A DNA stretch of 52,277 nt from Prorocentrum cordatum (GCA_963575745.1 CAUYUJ010018496.1:150774-203050), one strand, 5' to 3'. Shown: positions 38,632 through 48,969, numbered from the stretch's first letter. Translations and numbers: made by a program. Notes: generated by a model from the sequence alone, not told the origin.

Positions 38632-38821
38632 TTGGTGCTAGCAAGGGGTCACACATGTCGAAGCCACAGTCAATCACAGCTTTCATCGCAGAAACGTATT
38701 AGCTTGTGTGGCTTCGATTAGTGTGCTTGTTTTTGACTTGGCCGGTTTGGCCATACAGGATGCGCACAGGACGTCATTGTCTTCTTCGTTGTTTCCTCTT
38801 CTTCCTCTTTTCCGTCCTCTA
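38632..38821. other. 3' flank of the RRM gene
   Basis: No AATAAA signal, as expected in dinoflagellates. The sequence GACTTGGCCGGTTTGGCC precedes the next repeat. Confidence 0.4.
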
Positions 38822-38905
38822 TTGAGAAGGCCTTACGGCCGGTTCCGCCGACCCTGAAGACAACGACCACGAGGACGAGGAGGAGGAGGAGGAGGAGGAA
38901 GAGCA
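38822..38905 (+). repeat. GGCCTTACGGC family block with (GAG)n tail
   Basis: GAAGGCCTTACGGCCGGTT, then CCGCCGACCCTGAAG, leads directly into GACAACGACC and (GAG)n. The same block precedes a (GAC)n tract at 43127, and a diverged version precedes (GAT)n at 51868. Confidence 0.68.
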
Positions 38906-38924
38906 GAAGGACCCTTAAGGGGCC

Positions 38925-39235
38925 TCTGGAGAGCTCGGGGATTCCTGGGACATTGGGGGCGTCCTGGGAGTCTCTTGGGCCTCTTGGGGGCCTCTTGGGG
39001 GCTTCTTCGTTCCTCCTGGGAGCCTCTCGGGGCCGAGGGCTCGAAATGTCCGTCATGGCCCCTCATCTGGGCACGCTATTGGAGCCGTCTGGGGGGCATT
39101 TTTGGGCCGTCTTGGAGGCGTCTTGGGCCGTCTTGGGGCTTTCTTGGGCCGTTTGGGGTCTCTCCTGGAGGCCTCTTCGACCGTCTTGGAGCGATCTGAG
39201 GCCTCTTGGGCCGTCTGGGAGCGTCAGGAAGGGGA
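38925..39235 (+). repeat. TCTTGG-rich dispersed repeat, locus 2
   Basis: Irregular tandem of GGGCCTCTTGGGGGC, CGTCTTGGAGG and TTTCTTGGGCCG phrases. It lies immediately left of composite element 3, while a third locus lies immediately right of it. Confidence 0.6.
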
Positions 39236-39419
39236 AGAGGCGAGAACGCCGAAATGCTTCAATTATCCCGGCAAAGCAACCTAACAGCGATGTGTAGGAG
39301 CATATTTGGAAGCATTCCCCTTAAGATTCAGATGAGAATCCAGTTGTAGAATTCTGCTGTTCTCGCAGTCGTAGTCGCATTCGCGATGACAGTCGCAGTG
39401 GCAACGGCAGTCGCAGTCA

Positions 39420-40868
39420 CAGCCTCAGCCTCAGCCTGCCTCAGCCTCAGCCTCAGCCTGCTTCAGCCTCAGCCAGTCTGCCTTCAGCCTCGGCCTCAGC
39501 CTCAGCCTGCCTCAGCCTGCATCAGCCTCGGCCTCAGCCTCAGCCTGCCTCAGCATCAGCCTGCAGCCTCAGCCAGCCTGCAGCCTCAGCCTCAGCCTCA
39601 GCCTCAGCCTCAGCCTCAGCCTCAGCCTCAGCCTCAGCCTCAGCCTCAGCTCAGCCTGCCTCAGCATCAGCCTGCCCTCAGCCTCAGCCTGCCTCAGCCT
39701 CAGCCTCAGCCTGCTTCAGCCTCAGCCTCAGCCTGCCTCAGCCTCAGCCTCAGCCTCAGCCTCAGCCTCAGCCTCAGCCTCAGCCTGCATCAGCCTCAGC
39801 CTCAGCCTCAGCCTGCCTCAGCCTCAGCCTGCCTCAGCCTCAGCCTCAGCCTGCCTCAGCCTCAGCCTCAGCCTGCTTCAGCCTCAGCCTCAGCCTCAGC
39901 CTGCCTCAGCCTCAGCCTCAGCCTGCCTCAGCCTCAGCCTCAGCCTGCCTCAGCCTCAGCCTCAGCCTCTTCAGCCTCCTCAGTCTGCCTTCAGCCTCGG
40001 CCTCAGCCTCAGCCTGCCTCAGCCTCAGCCTGCATCAGCCTCAGCCTCAGCCTCAGCCTGCCTCAGCATCAGCCTGCCTCAGCCTCAGCCTCAGCCTGCC
40101 TCAGCCTCAGCCTCAGCCTGCTTCAGCCTCAGCCTCAGTCTGCCTTCAGCCTCGGCCTCAGCCTCAGCCTGCCTCAGCCTCAGCCTGCATCAGCCTCAGC
40201 CTCAGCCTCAGCCTGCCTCAGCATCAGCCTGCCTCAGCCTCAGCCTCAGCCTGCCTCAGCCTCAGCCTCAGCCTCAGCCTGCTCAGCCTCAGCCTCAGTC
40301 TGCCTTCAGCCTCGGCCTCAGCCTCAGCCTGCCTCAGCCTCAGCCTGCATCAGCCTCAGCCTCAGCCTCAGCCTGCCTCAGCATCAGCCTGCCTCAGCCT
40401 CAGCCTCAGCCTGCCTCTGCCTCAGCCTCAGCCTGCTTCAGCCTCAGCCTCAGTCTGCCTTCAGCCTCGGCCTCAGCCTCAGCCTGCCTCAGCCTCAGCC
40501 TGCATCAGCCTCAGCCTCAGCCTCAGCCTGCCTCAGCCTCAGCCTGCATCAGCCTCAGCCTCAGCCTGCCTCAGCCTCAGCCTCAGCCTGCTTCAGCCTC
40601 AGCCTCAGCTGCCTTCAGCCTCGGCCTCAGCCTCAGCCTGCAGCCTCAGCCTCAGCCTCAGCCTGCCTCAGCATCAGCCTGCCTCAGCCTCAGCCTCAGC
40701 CTGCCTCAGCCTCAGCCTCAGCCTCAGCTTCAGCCTCAGCCTCAGTCTGCCTTCAGCCTCGGCCTCAGCCTCAGCCTGCCTCAGCCTCAGCCTGCATCAG
40801 CCTCAGCCTCAGCCTCAGCCTCCTCAGCATCAGCCTGCCTCAGCCTCAGCCTTCAGCCTGCTCAGCAT
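39420..40868 (+). repeat. CAGCCT array of composite element 3
   Basis: About 1.45 kb of CAGCCT with the same variant phrases as the other arrays (CAGTCTGCCTTCAGCCTCGG, CAGCATCAGCCTGCC). It includes one near-pure run of 11 hexamers at about 39584-39650. It gives a 607-codon stop-free frame that is not interpreted as a gene. Confidence 0.92.
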
Positions 40869-41215
40869 CAAAATGTGGCCCTGGAATGGAGTTCTGGGAA
40901 CTCGAAGAACACGAAGTGGCCTACAGTTGGCTCCGGGCATTCAAAATGTGGCCCGGGAATGGAGTTCTGGGAAAGAGCACGAAGTGGCCTACAGTTGGCT
41001 CCGGGCATTCAAATGTGGCCCGGGAATGGAGTTCTGGGATCTCGAAGAGCACGAAGTGGCCTACAGTTGGCTCCGGGCATTCAGAATGTGGCCCGGGAAT
41101 GGAGTTCTGGGACTTCGAAGACCACGAAGTGGCCTACAGTTGGCTCCGGGCATTCAAAATCATGCCCAGGGATGGAGTTCTGGGACTTCGAAGACCACGA
41201 AGTGTGTAACTGTTT
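40869..41215 (+). repeat. 73-bp tandem repeat, copy 3 (5 units, two with deletions)
   Basis: CACGAAGTGG-type starts at 40910, 40978, 41050, 41123 and 41196, spaced 68, 72, 73 and 73 bases. The 5-base and 1-base deletions confirm that no reading frame is being maintained. Confidence 0.92.
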
Positions 41216-41344
41216 GCTTAAAACGACTTCCGCGGCTTCTCCCCGGCACCCGCCCAGACCCCCCTGGGGAGTCAAGATGCTTTCTTTTGACACTACTAGA
41301 AACCTATCAGTTTTCGCTGTTAGGTAAAAACCGATGGGACATCG

Positions 41345-41545
41345 ATGAGGTTTCTTTTGGAAGCCTTCTTGGGAGTACTCCTGGTGGCTTCTTGGGGCGT
41401 CTTGCAGGATTCGTGGGCCGTCTGGAGGCCGTGAAGGCGTCTTGGACAGATCGTTCGGCGATTCGAAGCCCTCTTGGACCGTCTCGGGGGCCTCTTGGGG
41501 CACTCTTGGCTCGTCTTGGGTTTTTGAGGCTCCAGGACACCCAGG
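41345..41545 (+). repeat. TCTTGG-rich dispersed repeat, locus 3
   Basis: Phrases such as GCCTTCTTGGGAG, GGCTTCTTGGGGCG and CGTCTTGGACAG directly downstream of composite element 3. Confidence 0.58.
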
Positions 41546-42224
41546 GGGGAGTCGTATCTGACCAGGGACCCCCCTTGGGATCCCCCCCGGGACCCCTCCC
41601 AGGGACCCCCCCCCCCCGGGACCGGACCAGGGACCCCCCCCCCCCTCCCGGCGGGAAGGGATCAAAGGGAAGGGGTTTCCTTTCGATTGCATTACGACGT
41701 TGCTCAATTTCGCGTTGGCTGGCGCGCTTGCGGAGGAGGGCCCAGGCAAGGAGGGGGGAGCGACGACGGGCACAGGGAACGGAGAGCGCAAGGAAGGAGG
41801 ACGACAGAGACGACGATTAACGAATGACGGTGACGACGACTCGCTCGACTCGAACGGAGAAGCCCCTCACACACGCCGACAGGGTCGGCGGATTTCCTCG
41901 TCCCTTGAATTGAGGCCGGCACCTGTGCAGCGCCAGAGTGCGGTGTTTCTAGGAAGCAGCCCGGTTGGAGATGGTGTTTTTCCCAAATACTCTGGGGAGC
42001 ATACGGCTACATGCTGATTCAGAGTCAACTCGGAGCATACGGTTGCATCTGGATTCGTTCTACCCCCATTTCCTTTTCTTCGTACCTCTCCCTCCGCTCC
42101 AATCGCGCTGGAAAAATGTGGTCAGTGTCGTAGATGCTGCTACGGCGAAGAGTCGAAATGCAAGTCTCACCAGTATTGGTTCGAAATAGGAATATTCCAA
42201 GAGAGATGGAAGTCCTCAGTGTGT
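41546..42224. other. no gene supported; poly-C stretches
   Basis: 41570-41655 consists of GGGACCCCCC-type runs. The rest is mixed sequence with overlapping frames lacking motifs. Confidence 0.45.
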
Positions 42225-42610
42225 CATGCAGACGGCAGCGGTTGCAGCGGCGAGCGAGGAGGACATGCAGATGGCAGCGGTTGCAGCGGCGAGCGAGGAG
42301 GGTAGGACAGGATAGGACGGGACAGGACGGAATAGAACGAGACAGGATGGGATTCGACTAGGGTAGAATGGTATAGGACGGGATAAAAAGTAATAGGACG
42401 GTCGAAGGGGATAGGACGGAATAGGAATAGACAGGACGAAGTGGGACGGGACAGGACGGACTAGGATGGGACAGGACGGAACAGGACGGGATAGGATTAT
42501 GATTAGGATCAGGGGTGGATTACGATTGGGGGTGGAGAAGGGTTCGGATTAGGATTTCGCGATTCGGGTCCTGACCATGATTAGGATTACGCTCACGATT
42601 AGCATTATGA
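42225..42610 (+). repeat. 39-bp duplication, then GGACAGGACG pentamer-style tract
   Basis: A 39-base unit (start CATGCAGACGGCAGCGG) is duplicated at 42225-42263 and 42264-42302 with one change. It is followed by about 190 bases of AGGACGGGAC/AGGATGGGAC-type decamers and then GATTAGGATTA-type degenerate units to about 42610. Confidence 0.85.
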
Positions 42611-43126
42611 TTAGGAGCTGGGATAGCCAGGCAGGCAGGGAGATAACCAGGAAGCCATGGAGATCGCCAGGAAGTCCTGGGGATCGCCAATATCTTGCAA
42701 GTTCAAAAAAAGGGAGGGCGGAGCGAGCCGAATGGATCCAATGAGCGAGTTCTCGTAGGCAAATGGTTTTGGATATCTGCCAATTTGCATCGGCGTAATT
42801 AGTAGTCCCCCCCAAGCGTTGCCCACAGCACTGCGATTACTTTGGCAGTTCCACTAGTTCTTGCGGGTGTGACTGAGCTAGCCCCCCAATCACCCTGTGG
42901 GGTCGGGTTTTGTCGCCCTGTGGGGTCGGGTTTGGGGGCGGGTCGAAGACTTGCGCCTGCAACATTGCGCCGCTCGCGACAGGCTCATTCGAGTACGGTG
43001 GGCGTTCAGGAATGTGCCCACGAGGCTTTAGACCTTGGGGGATTCCCTATCCGATGAGGGCGGTGATGATGTCCATGACAAAACCTCAGTTGGCGCTCCC
43101 CTGGCTTTCAGACCCTGGATTGCGAA
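42611..43126. other. no gene seen
   Basis: Includes CCCTGTGGGGTCGGGTTTTG repeated once at 42893-42930 and a GAT/CAGG-type short repeat at 42640-42690. No coding evidence. Confidence 0.45.
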
Positions 43127-43205
43127 GGCCTTACGGCTGGTGCCGCCGACCCCGAAGGGAGACGACGACGACAACAACGGCGGCGACGACGACGTTGACG
43201 TGGGG
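43127..43205 (+). repeat. GGCCTTACGGC family block with (GAC)n tail
   Basis: GAAGGCCTTACGGCTGG, then TGCCGCCGACCCCGAAG, leads into GACGACGACGACAACAACGG. Second copy of the block at 38822. Confidence 0.68.
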
Positions 43206-43600
43206 GCGACGTGCGCACCGAGGAATCTCATAGTACATACGTCATGGCGGGCGCTTTCTGGCCTCACCGTTCGGGAAACGATATACTACAAGATGGGCAC
43301 ACTGCATGTTCGGGTCGGACGCGCGCCTCCAGGGAGGACATCTAGTAATAGTATGTCTCTGTGCGTCCCATTCCTTACCGAAGTCTTCCTTATCCAGCAC
43401 CCCCACCGTGGTCCGCGGGTGGTCCGGGGCTGCCTGCGAGCTCCCTCGCAGCCTGCCGCCCTGGCTGTGGCTCCCCGCGCGGCAGCCACCGCGGCGAGCA
43501 GTGCGACCCGGGGGCGGCGCCGCCTGCCTCCTTACCCCCAGGGTGGTCGACCTTTGGAGCCCCCGACGTCAACGCAGCTGCTCCCAATCCCGAAACCCAG
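43206..43600. other. no gene supported
   Basis: Overlapping frames on both strands (up to 218 codons across 43035-43691) without domain motifs. Confidence 0.4.
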
Positions 43601-43912
43601 ACATGATCGCGTCGTGAAAAATCAGGACGGCGGGTTTGGGCCAGTTTTCGGCCTCGGGGGGCCCTCGCCGGGCCTCGGGACCGCCAAATAACGACGCAGG
43701 ACGAAAAACCGGCCCCGGGGATTCCAGGGACCTCGTATTGCAAAAATCAGGACGTCGCATGTTTGGGAATTTAGCAGACAAGCCGCGCAACGCAGCAGAA
43801 CAGCTGCAGAGCGAGATCATCGATCCCGCTCTAGTAGCAGACCGAGCTCAGGCACCCGTGGGTGGGAAAGCGAAGCTACTGGTCGTGCACGCTTTCCGTC
43901 GCGGAGGATAGG
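43601..43912 (+). mobile_element. family H copy 6 plus adjoining module S
   Basis: The H part (43601-43765) holds GGGCCTCGGGACCG, then GACGCAGGACGAAAAACC uninterrupted, and AAAATCAGGACGTCGCATG. Module S (43766-43912) holds AATTTAGCAGACAAGCC, GCAGCAGAACAGCTGCAGAG and GTAGCAGACCGAGC. The same H+S pair occurs at 48220-48535, and both run into GGAG tracts. Confidence 0.72.
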
Positions 43913-44165
43913 GCGGAGGAGAAGGAAGAGGAGGAGGGAGGAGGAGGAGGAGTAGAAGGAACAGGAGGAGTTGCAGGAGGAGGGGCAGGAGAAGGGGCAG
44001 GAGGAGAAGGAGGACGACGACGACGACGACGAGGAGAGACGTGGAGCAGCCGTGGTCCGTCCCCCCCGCCGTCGGCGTCGACGCTCCAGGGGGGGGGGCA
44101 GGGGCCACAGCCACCCCAATTGTAGACGCCCCCCTCCCTCCTCCTCTTCCTCATCCTCCTCCTCG
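43905..44165. repeat. (GGA)n, (GAC)n and (CTC)n tracts
   Basis: GGAGGAG-type purines (43912-44005), a (GAC)n run (44012-44032), GC-rich unique DNA, then (CTC)n (about 44133-44165) facing the GGA tract. Confidence 0.82.
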
Positions 44166-44447
44166 GAGGGAAGGTTCACTCACCCCTCACACGATTAATC
44201 GACTCTGACAGCGACATAGGTTTTTCTGGCGGGCCAAGGGAGGAAAAGGAGAAACAACAAAACAGAACAATCCTTGCAGCCCTTCCGATACCGCACCTCT
44301 TTGTGATCCTCTCTAGAATGTCTGGGTCGTGATCCAATAATGGACAACTATCGCGCCGCACCTTTACAACTTCCGATGGAAGATTTGAATTTAACACCTT
44401 TAAAATAGCAACAAGCCAAAGACGCAGAGAACATATCCGCCGTACCT
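44166..44447. other. nothing recognised
   Basis: Moderate-GC DNA without a motif. Confidence 0.45.
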
Positions 44448-45176
44448 ATGCCCGGAAATGCCACAGTTGGTTGCACACGCCCCGGGGCCCTCTGCTTTTT
44501 GGACAACTGCGGCAGGAAGAGAGAGAGAGAGAGAGAGAGAGCGCAGGAGCCGCCGCCACAGGGCGCGCAAATGGCTGCCGACATCGAGGTGGACAACAGC
44601 GACGGCGAGAGGGGCGGGCAGACGGCGGCGGGGGAGTTTGCAGAGCTTGCTCGGCCCCCCTTTCCCCCTGCGTCCCGCGGGGCCCAGGGGGAAGAGCTAT
44701 CAGGGGAGTTTGCAGAGCCGCCTCGGCCCCTCTCAGCACCTGCGCCCGCTCGGGCCCAGAAGCAGCCTGCCCCTTCTACAAGCGAATCCACTCGTTTGAT
44801 GCAGCTGTTCCATGAAATACAAGAACAACTGCGCACATGGAATTCGATTGGCCCTGCTTCGCACTTGCTTGTACGCCGGCGAGCAAAGTTGGACGACGCA
44901 AGCCCGATGGAAGCTGGAGGCCCCGAGGTTCGGAAGCAGCCATTGGGCGCCGATGAAGAATATCGAGAACCCATACCCGAACCAAGGTGCGTGGAAACGT
45001 TGCCCCAGGAGATCGAAGCACGAATCAATGGAACCCGGTCGGCCCTGCTTTGCACTCGCTTGTTCGCCCGATGGCAAAATTCGATGGACCTCGAGAACCC
45101 ATGGGCCCCCGCGGTGAGACGGGCGAGGAGGAGGTTTGGAAAGAAGGAGGCCAACCCATCTGTTTGGAAATACTGA
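44448..45176 (+). CDS. hypothetical open frame over tandem repeats (242 codons), doubtful
   Basis: Not recognised. The frame encodes a (GA)n-derived RER run near residue 25, two diverged copies of a GEFAEL/GEFAEP and RAQ-containing segment, and a Cys-poor, Glu/Arg-rich tail. The minus strand is also open across the same place (44348-45322, 324 codons), so coding on either strand is uncertain. The underlying DNA has a ~191-base tandem repeat, which can keep frames open. No signal peptide or domain is seen. Transcript evidence would be needed to accept it. Confidence 0.2.
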   Translation: MPGNATVGCTRPGALCFLDNCGRKRERERERAQEPPPQGAQMAADIEVDNSDGERGGQTAAGEFAELARPPFPPASRGAQGEELSGEFAEPPRPLSAPAPARAQKQPAPSTSESTRLMQLFHEIQEQLRTWNSIGPASHLLVRRRAKLDDASPMEAGGPEVRKQPLGADEEYREPIPEPRCVETLPQEIEARINGTRSALLCTRLFARWQNSMDLENPWAPAVRRARRRFGKKEANPSVWKY

Positions 45177-45300
45177 CCCCGGAGATCGACCCGCTTGTTC
45201 GCCAGAGAGCGAAGGGGGTCTGGGAAGACGGAAGCCCCGGGTCTCAGAGGCAATCGACTGGTGCCGATGACGAATTTCGAAAACCCATGCTCCTCCATGA
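44840..45300. repeat. 191-bp tandem repeat (about 2.5 diverged units)
   Basis: GGCCCTGCTT with CGCTTGT and CGCC recurs at 44851 and 45042 (191 bases). A third, shortened unit begins near 45190 with CGCTTGTTCGCC. Each unit ends with GCCGATGA, GAATnTCG and AACCCAT-like words. Confidence 0.6.
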
Positions 45301-46567
45301 CGACCCTGAGATCGCGACGCATCTGGGACCCCTAAGTTTCACAGCGACCCGCGAAGGAGTCGCTGAGGGCGCCATGCAAACACTGCGCACGGAAGGGGGG
45401 GCCATTGGATAATTCGTTGAAGTGCTAGGATTTTAGCTTCACAAAAGGAGGGGGGGAAGGGGGCATAGCAAAACAACTAAACGAAAAGGATGAGGGAGAA
45501 GGGAGAAGGAGAAGGAGAAGGAAACTGAGGCGAAGGGACCGGCCAAATTTCCCAACGGGGGGCCCCTCTGTTTTCTTCGCGGTTAAAGACACAGTCGTTG
45601 AAGGGCATGTCATCGGAGAGCGGGCGCGGCAGCGCAGCGGGCGAACTCTGGACGGCATCCGTGACATCACGTGAAGCAACATTGGCCACTATTTTTCTGC
45701 GGATGAATTCCGGCACCAAGTGGCCAACAGCGGCACAGTCCGCACTTTGCAAGAAGTGGAATGCGCTCTTTCGGAGTGGGAAATCGTTGGAGTTTTGGCC
45801 AGGTTGGCAGACAAGTGCTCAACTGCCGCCACGTGAAGATTGAAGCGCAGGACAACTTGCACGCGTAACTTGGAGACAAATACACATACGCAACCACTTA
45901 TTTCCTTGCAAGGAGATGTCGTGCGAATCTTCAGCACGCGCCGCATGTTTCTCCAGAATTTCTGAGTTATTGAGCGCGACATTGCAGAAGACAACAAGAC
46001 GAAGTGACAGGCGAGCCGGCGCGAGGTGAAGTCAACAAAAGCAAGGGCCGTGCATTTCTGAGCGCGTTCGGCGCGGGGGAAAGCATCTGTCTTGGCGCAG
46101 GGAGCGCCGATCGCACTAGCGACATATCGGAGTGTTTGGTGTTCCCATATCTTATCTTGCCGGTCCTCTTCTCCGTAGGATACAGAGAGGAATTTGGCTC
46201 GCGCGTTAAAGACGGGCTCAGGGAACCCCCCTTCCTGCGCAGGCCAGCTCGCACGCGCCATTGGCAACGCAGTGCCAGCGGCGCCGCGCCCCTTGGTTTC
46301 ACCGGAGAGCTACTGACTGGCAACGCACGCCCCCCCGCGAACGGGCCGCACGCCCGCCAGCGGTGGAGGAGGGGGGGAGGTGAGGGCTTGGGGTATGAAG
46401 GGCAGCGCGCACGCCTCTGCGCAGGCTTTGGCAGTTCCCTCAATAAGATGTCTAGGTGACGTCGAGTCCGCGCTGCATCACACTCGCGCAGGGGAATTTC
46501 GCATACGCTCTACACTGCACCCTAGCGGGCGCATTGACGTCGACCCTTCTCATGCGGATGTCCTGTC
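45301..46567. other. no gene supported
   Basis: Contains a purine tract (45486-45530) and otherwise mixed sequence. Frames up to 192 codons on the minus strand (45689-46267) have no recognisable domain. Confidence 0.4.
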
Positions 46568-47100
46568 ATGTCCTGTCCCCCCTCCCCCTCCTCCTCCTCC
46601 TCCTCTCCTCCTCCTCCTCCTCCTCCTCCTCCTCCTCCTCCTCCTCCTCCTCCTCCTCCTCCCCTCTCCTCCTCCTCCTCTCCTCCTCCTCCTCCTCCTC
46701 CTCCTCCTCCTCTCCTCACTCCTCCTCCCCCTCCTCCTCCTCCTCCTCCTCCTCCTCCTCCTCCTCCTCCTCCTCCTCCCCTCCTCCTCCTCCATCCTCC
46801 CTCCTCCTTCCCTCCTCCTCCTCCCCTCCTCCTCCTCGCCTCCTCCTCCTCTCCTCCTCCTCCTCCTCCTCCTACTCCCCTCCTCCTTCCTCCCTCCCTC
46901 CTCCTCCTCCTCCTCCTCGCTCCTCCTCCCCCTCCTCCTCCTCCTCTGTTTTGTCCTCCTCTTGCTTCTCTCCTCCTCCACTTCCTCTTCCTCCTCCTCC
47001 TCCTCCTCCCCCCCTCCTCCTCCTCCTCCCCTCCTCCTCCTCCTCCTCCTCCTCCTCCTCCTCCTCCTCCTCCTCCTCCTCCTCCTCCTCCTCCTCCTCC
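46568..47100. repeat. (CTC)n array, about 530 bp
   Basis: Long polypyrimidine triplet array with CCCTC and CTTCC interruptions. It abuts the 580-bp duplicated segment at 47101. All long frames on both strands here are artefacts. Confidence 0.95.
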
Positions 47101-47680
47101 TTTTACCCCGGCCCCTCGTGGAGGTCGGGGCGTGCGCAACGTTCACCCGAGGATCGCTGCGATGGTCGCGTTTCGCGCGTCGCGGTCTGGTCCAACGCGC
47201 TGTTCACCTCCATCGCGTCGCGGGGCGCGGGGCGTGATGACGGATGGCCTGAGGGCGAAAATATTCGAGGTTCGGGGGCGTCAGGCCTTTGATGAACCGA
47301 TCGCTGACCGCAGCGTTCTCGCCTCGTCGGGCGGCACACGGCCGCACGCCGGTCCGCGCAATCGCCGTCGACATCGGGCACGGGCAACGTCGCGCGTTTG
47401 TACGTTGTTCCTGCCAGACAATGGCGTTGAGATGGACGATGCTTGAGCGCTGTGAGGTGGGCGGCGTTGCTTCCCTGGTTTCTCAGGTTCCACCTGGTCT
47501 AAGAGAGAGATCGGCGAGCATGTCTGCTGACCTGCCGAAGCGAGAACAAATATGATACATCCATGTGCCATGCATCCACTGGTGCGTGCAAGATCCGACA
47601 CCGCGCCAGCCAAACACATTGCGTAACGACCCCTCGAACACCGCCCAGGAGGCGCTCAAGTGTGACACCTCTCGTCTCCA
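47101..47680. repeat. 580-bp duplicated segment D, copy a
   Basis: Matches 49071-49648 nearly base for base (estimated above 90%), from TTTTACCCCGGCCCCTC to CTCTCGTCTCCA. Small indels (GGCGGCACA near 47331) shift frames between the copies, which argues against selection for a protein. The function is not recognised. Both copies start directly after (CTC)n. Confidence 0.88.
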
Positions 47681-47722
47681 GTTCCCCCATGATCAACGTT
47701 CCAAACATGGTGTTGTGGAAGG

Positions 47723-48010
47723 ATTCAGGATTACGCGGGTGCAAAAGTCACGTTGGTTCGCGGTGTTGAAGTCCCAGGAATGGCCTTTTTGCACGATTCG
47801 GGGTCATCAAGACGCATCAAACATGAAGACCCATGGCGTTAGAATCCCGAGAACAATGTTTTGGCATACTCCCGGGTCTGCAACCGGTTGTCTTCCAACG
47901 AGGCAGTTTCTTCTGTGGGAATGAACTTTTGTATGGCCCTATGAAGAGGGAGCTTGGAGGGAGGGTTTATTTCAACATCGTTGATGGTTATTGGGTTTAC
48001 ACTGGTCCTG
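47723..48010 (+). repeat. dispersed repeat R1, copy b
   Basis: Counterpart of 27193-27482, with CGTTGGTTCGCGGTGTTG, CCTATGAAGAGGGAGCTTGG and GGGTTTACACTGG. Again followed at once by CTC-rich DNA. Confidence 0.78.
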
Positions 48011-48130
48011 TTCCTCCTCCTCTTCCTCCTCCTCTACTTATCCCTCCTCCCTCCTCCTCTACTTCTCCCTCCTCCTCCTCCTCCTCCTCTTCCTCCCGTT
48101 TCCTCCCTCCTCCTCCCTCTCTCCCTCCCT
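48008..48130. repeat. CTC-rich tract after R1 copy b
   Basis: CCTCCTCCTCTTCC-type triplets with CTACTTATCCC and CTACTTCTCCC interruptions. Confidence 0.9.
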
Positions 48131-48219
48131 GTGTACGTTCCCCGAAAACTGACGCTGCGAAAGATTGCGACGTTGCGAACGACCACGACCAGATCTCTGG
48201 ACCCTCCCCAGACACGCTT

Positions 48220-48535
48220 GCGTCGTAAGAAAATCCGGGCGGGAGGTTTTTGCCTTGGGGGCCCTCGCCGGGCCTCGGGGCCGTCAGAAAACGACGCAGG
48301 ATGAAGAACCGGCCCCGGGGAAAGAGTCGGGGCTTCCAAGGACCACGCATTGATGAAATCAGGAAGTCACATGTCTGAGAATTTAGCAGAAAAGCCGCGC
48401 GACGCAGCAGAACAGCTGCAGAGCGAGATCACTTGTTCGATTCCTGCTATAGTAGCAGACCGAGCGCAGGCACCCGTGGATGGAAAGGCGAAGCTATTGG
48501 TCCTGCCCGCGTTCCGTCGCGAACGAAAAGGCGGA
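48220..48535 (+). mobile_element. family H copy 7 plus module S, second locus
   Basis: The H part has GGGCCTCGGGGCCGTC, then GACGCAGGATGAAGAACC without interruption, the closest empty-site match for composite element 1. Module S has AATTTAGCAGAAAAGCC, GCAGCAGAACAGCTGCAGAG and GTAGCAGACCGAGC. It runs into (GGAG)n at about 48530. Confidence 0.72.
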
Positions 48536-48870
48536 GGAGAAGAAGGAGGAGAAGAAGGAGAAGGAATAGGAGGAGGAGGAGGAGCAGCAGGAGGAGGAGG
48601 AGCAGGAGGAGGAGCAGGAGGAACAGGAGAAGGAGAAGGAGCAGGAGCAGAAGGAGCAGGAACAGGAGAAGGAGGAGTAGAAGAGGAGCAGGAGATGGAG
48701 GAGCAGGAGGAGGAGCAGGAGGAGCAGGAGCAAGAGAAGGAGGAGGAGGAGGAGGAGGAGCAGGAGCACGAGGAGCACGAGGAGCAGGAGGAGCAGGAGG
48801 AGGAGGAGGAAAAGGAGGAGGAGGAGGAGGAGGAGGAGGAGGAGGGAGGAGGAGGAGGAGGAGGAGGAGA
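48530..48870. repeat. (GGA)n/(GCA)n purine-rich array
   Basis: About 340 bases of GGAGGA, GGAGCA and GAGGAGCAGGA units. It is the reverse-complement composition of the CTC arrays at 46568-47100 and 48970-49070. The Glu/Gln-rich frame is an artefact. Confidence 0.93.
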
Positions 48871-48969
48871 CGTGGGGAGATCGAGGCTTCCAGGAAAAGA
48901 GCGCGAAGCGGCGAGCGGCCCCCACGCTGCCACCGCTGGCCAAGAAGGTGAACGACAGGCGCACGCCTC

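Larger units (their letters stand above)
39263..41327 (+). mobile_element. composite satellite element, copy 3 (2.07 kb)
   Basis: The same 5' module (TTATCCCGGCAAAGC, ACCTAACAGCGA at 39279-39290), CAGCCT array (1.45 kb), five 73-bp-type units and 3' module (ACTAGAAACCTATCAG, TCGCTGTTAGGT at 41314-41325). ACCTAACAGCGA and TCGCTGTTAGGT are perfect inverses. TCTTGG-type DNA flanks it on both sides, as if it had inserted into one such tract. Confidence 0.72.

Noticed and set aside
44348-45322. 324-codon minus-strand frame as a real gene
   Set aside because: No domain, tandem-repeat DNA beneath it, and an equally plausible frame on the other strand.
46380-47446. Long Pro/Leu/Ser- and Glu/Arg/Gly-rich frames on both strands
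   Set aside because: They are translations of (CTC)n/(GGA)n arrays, open in several frames at once.
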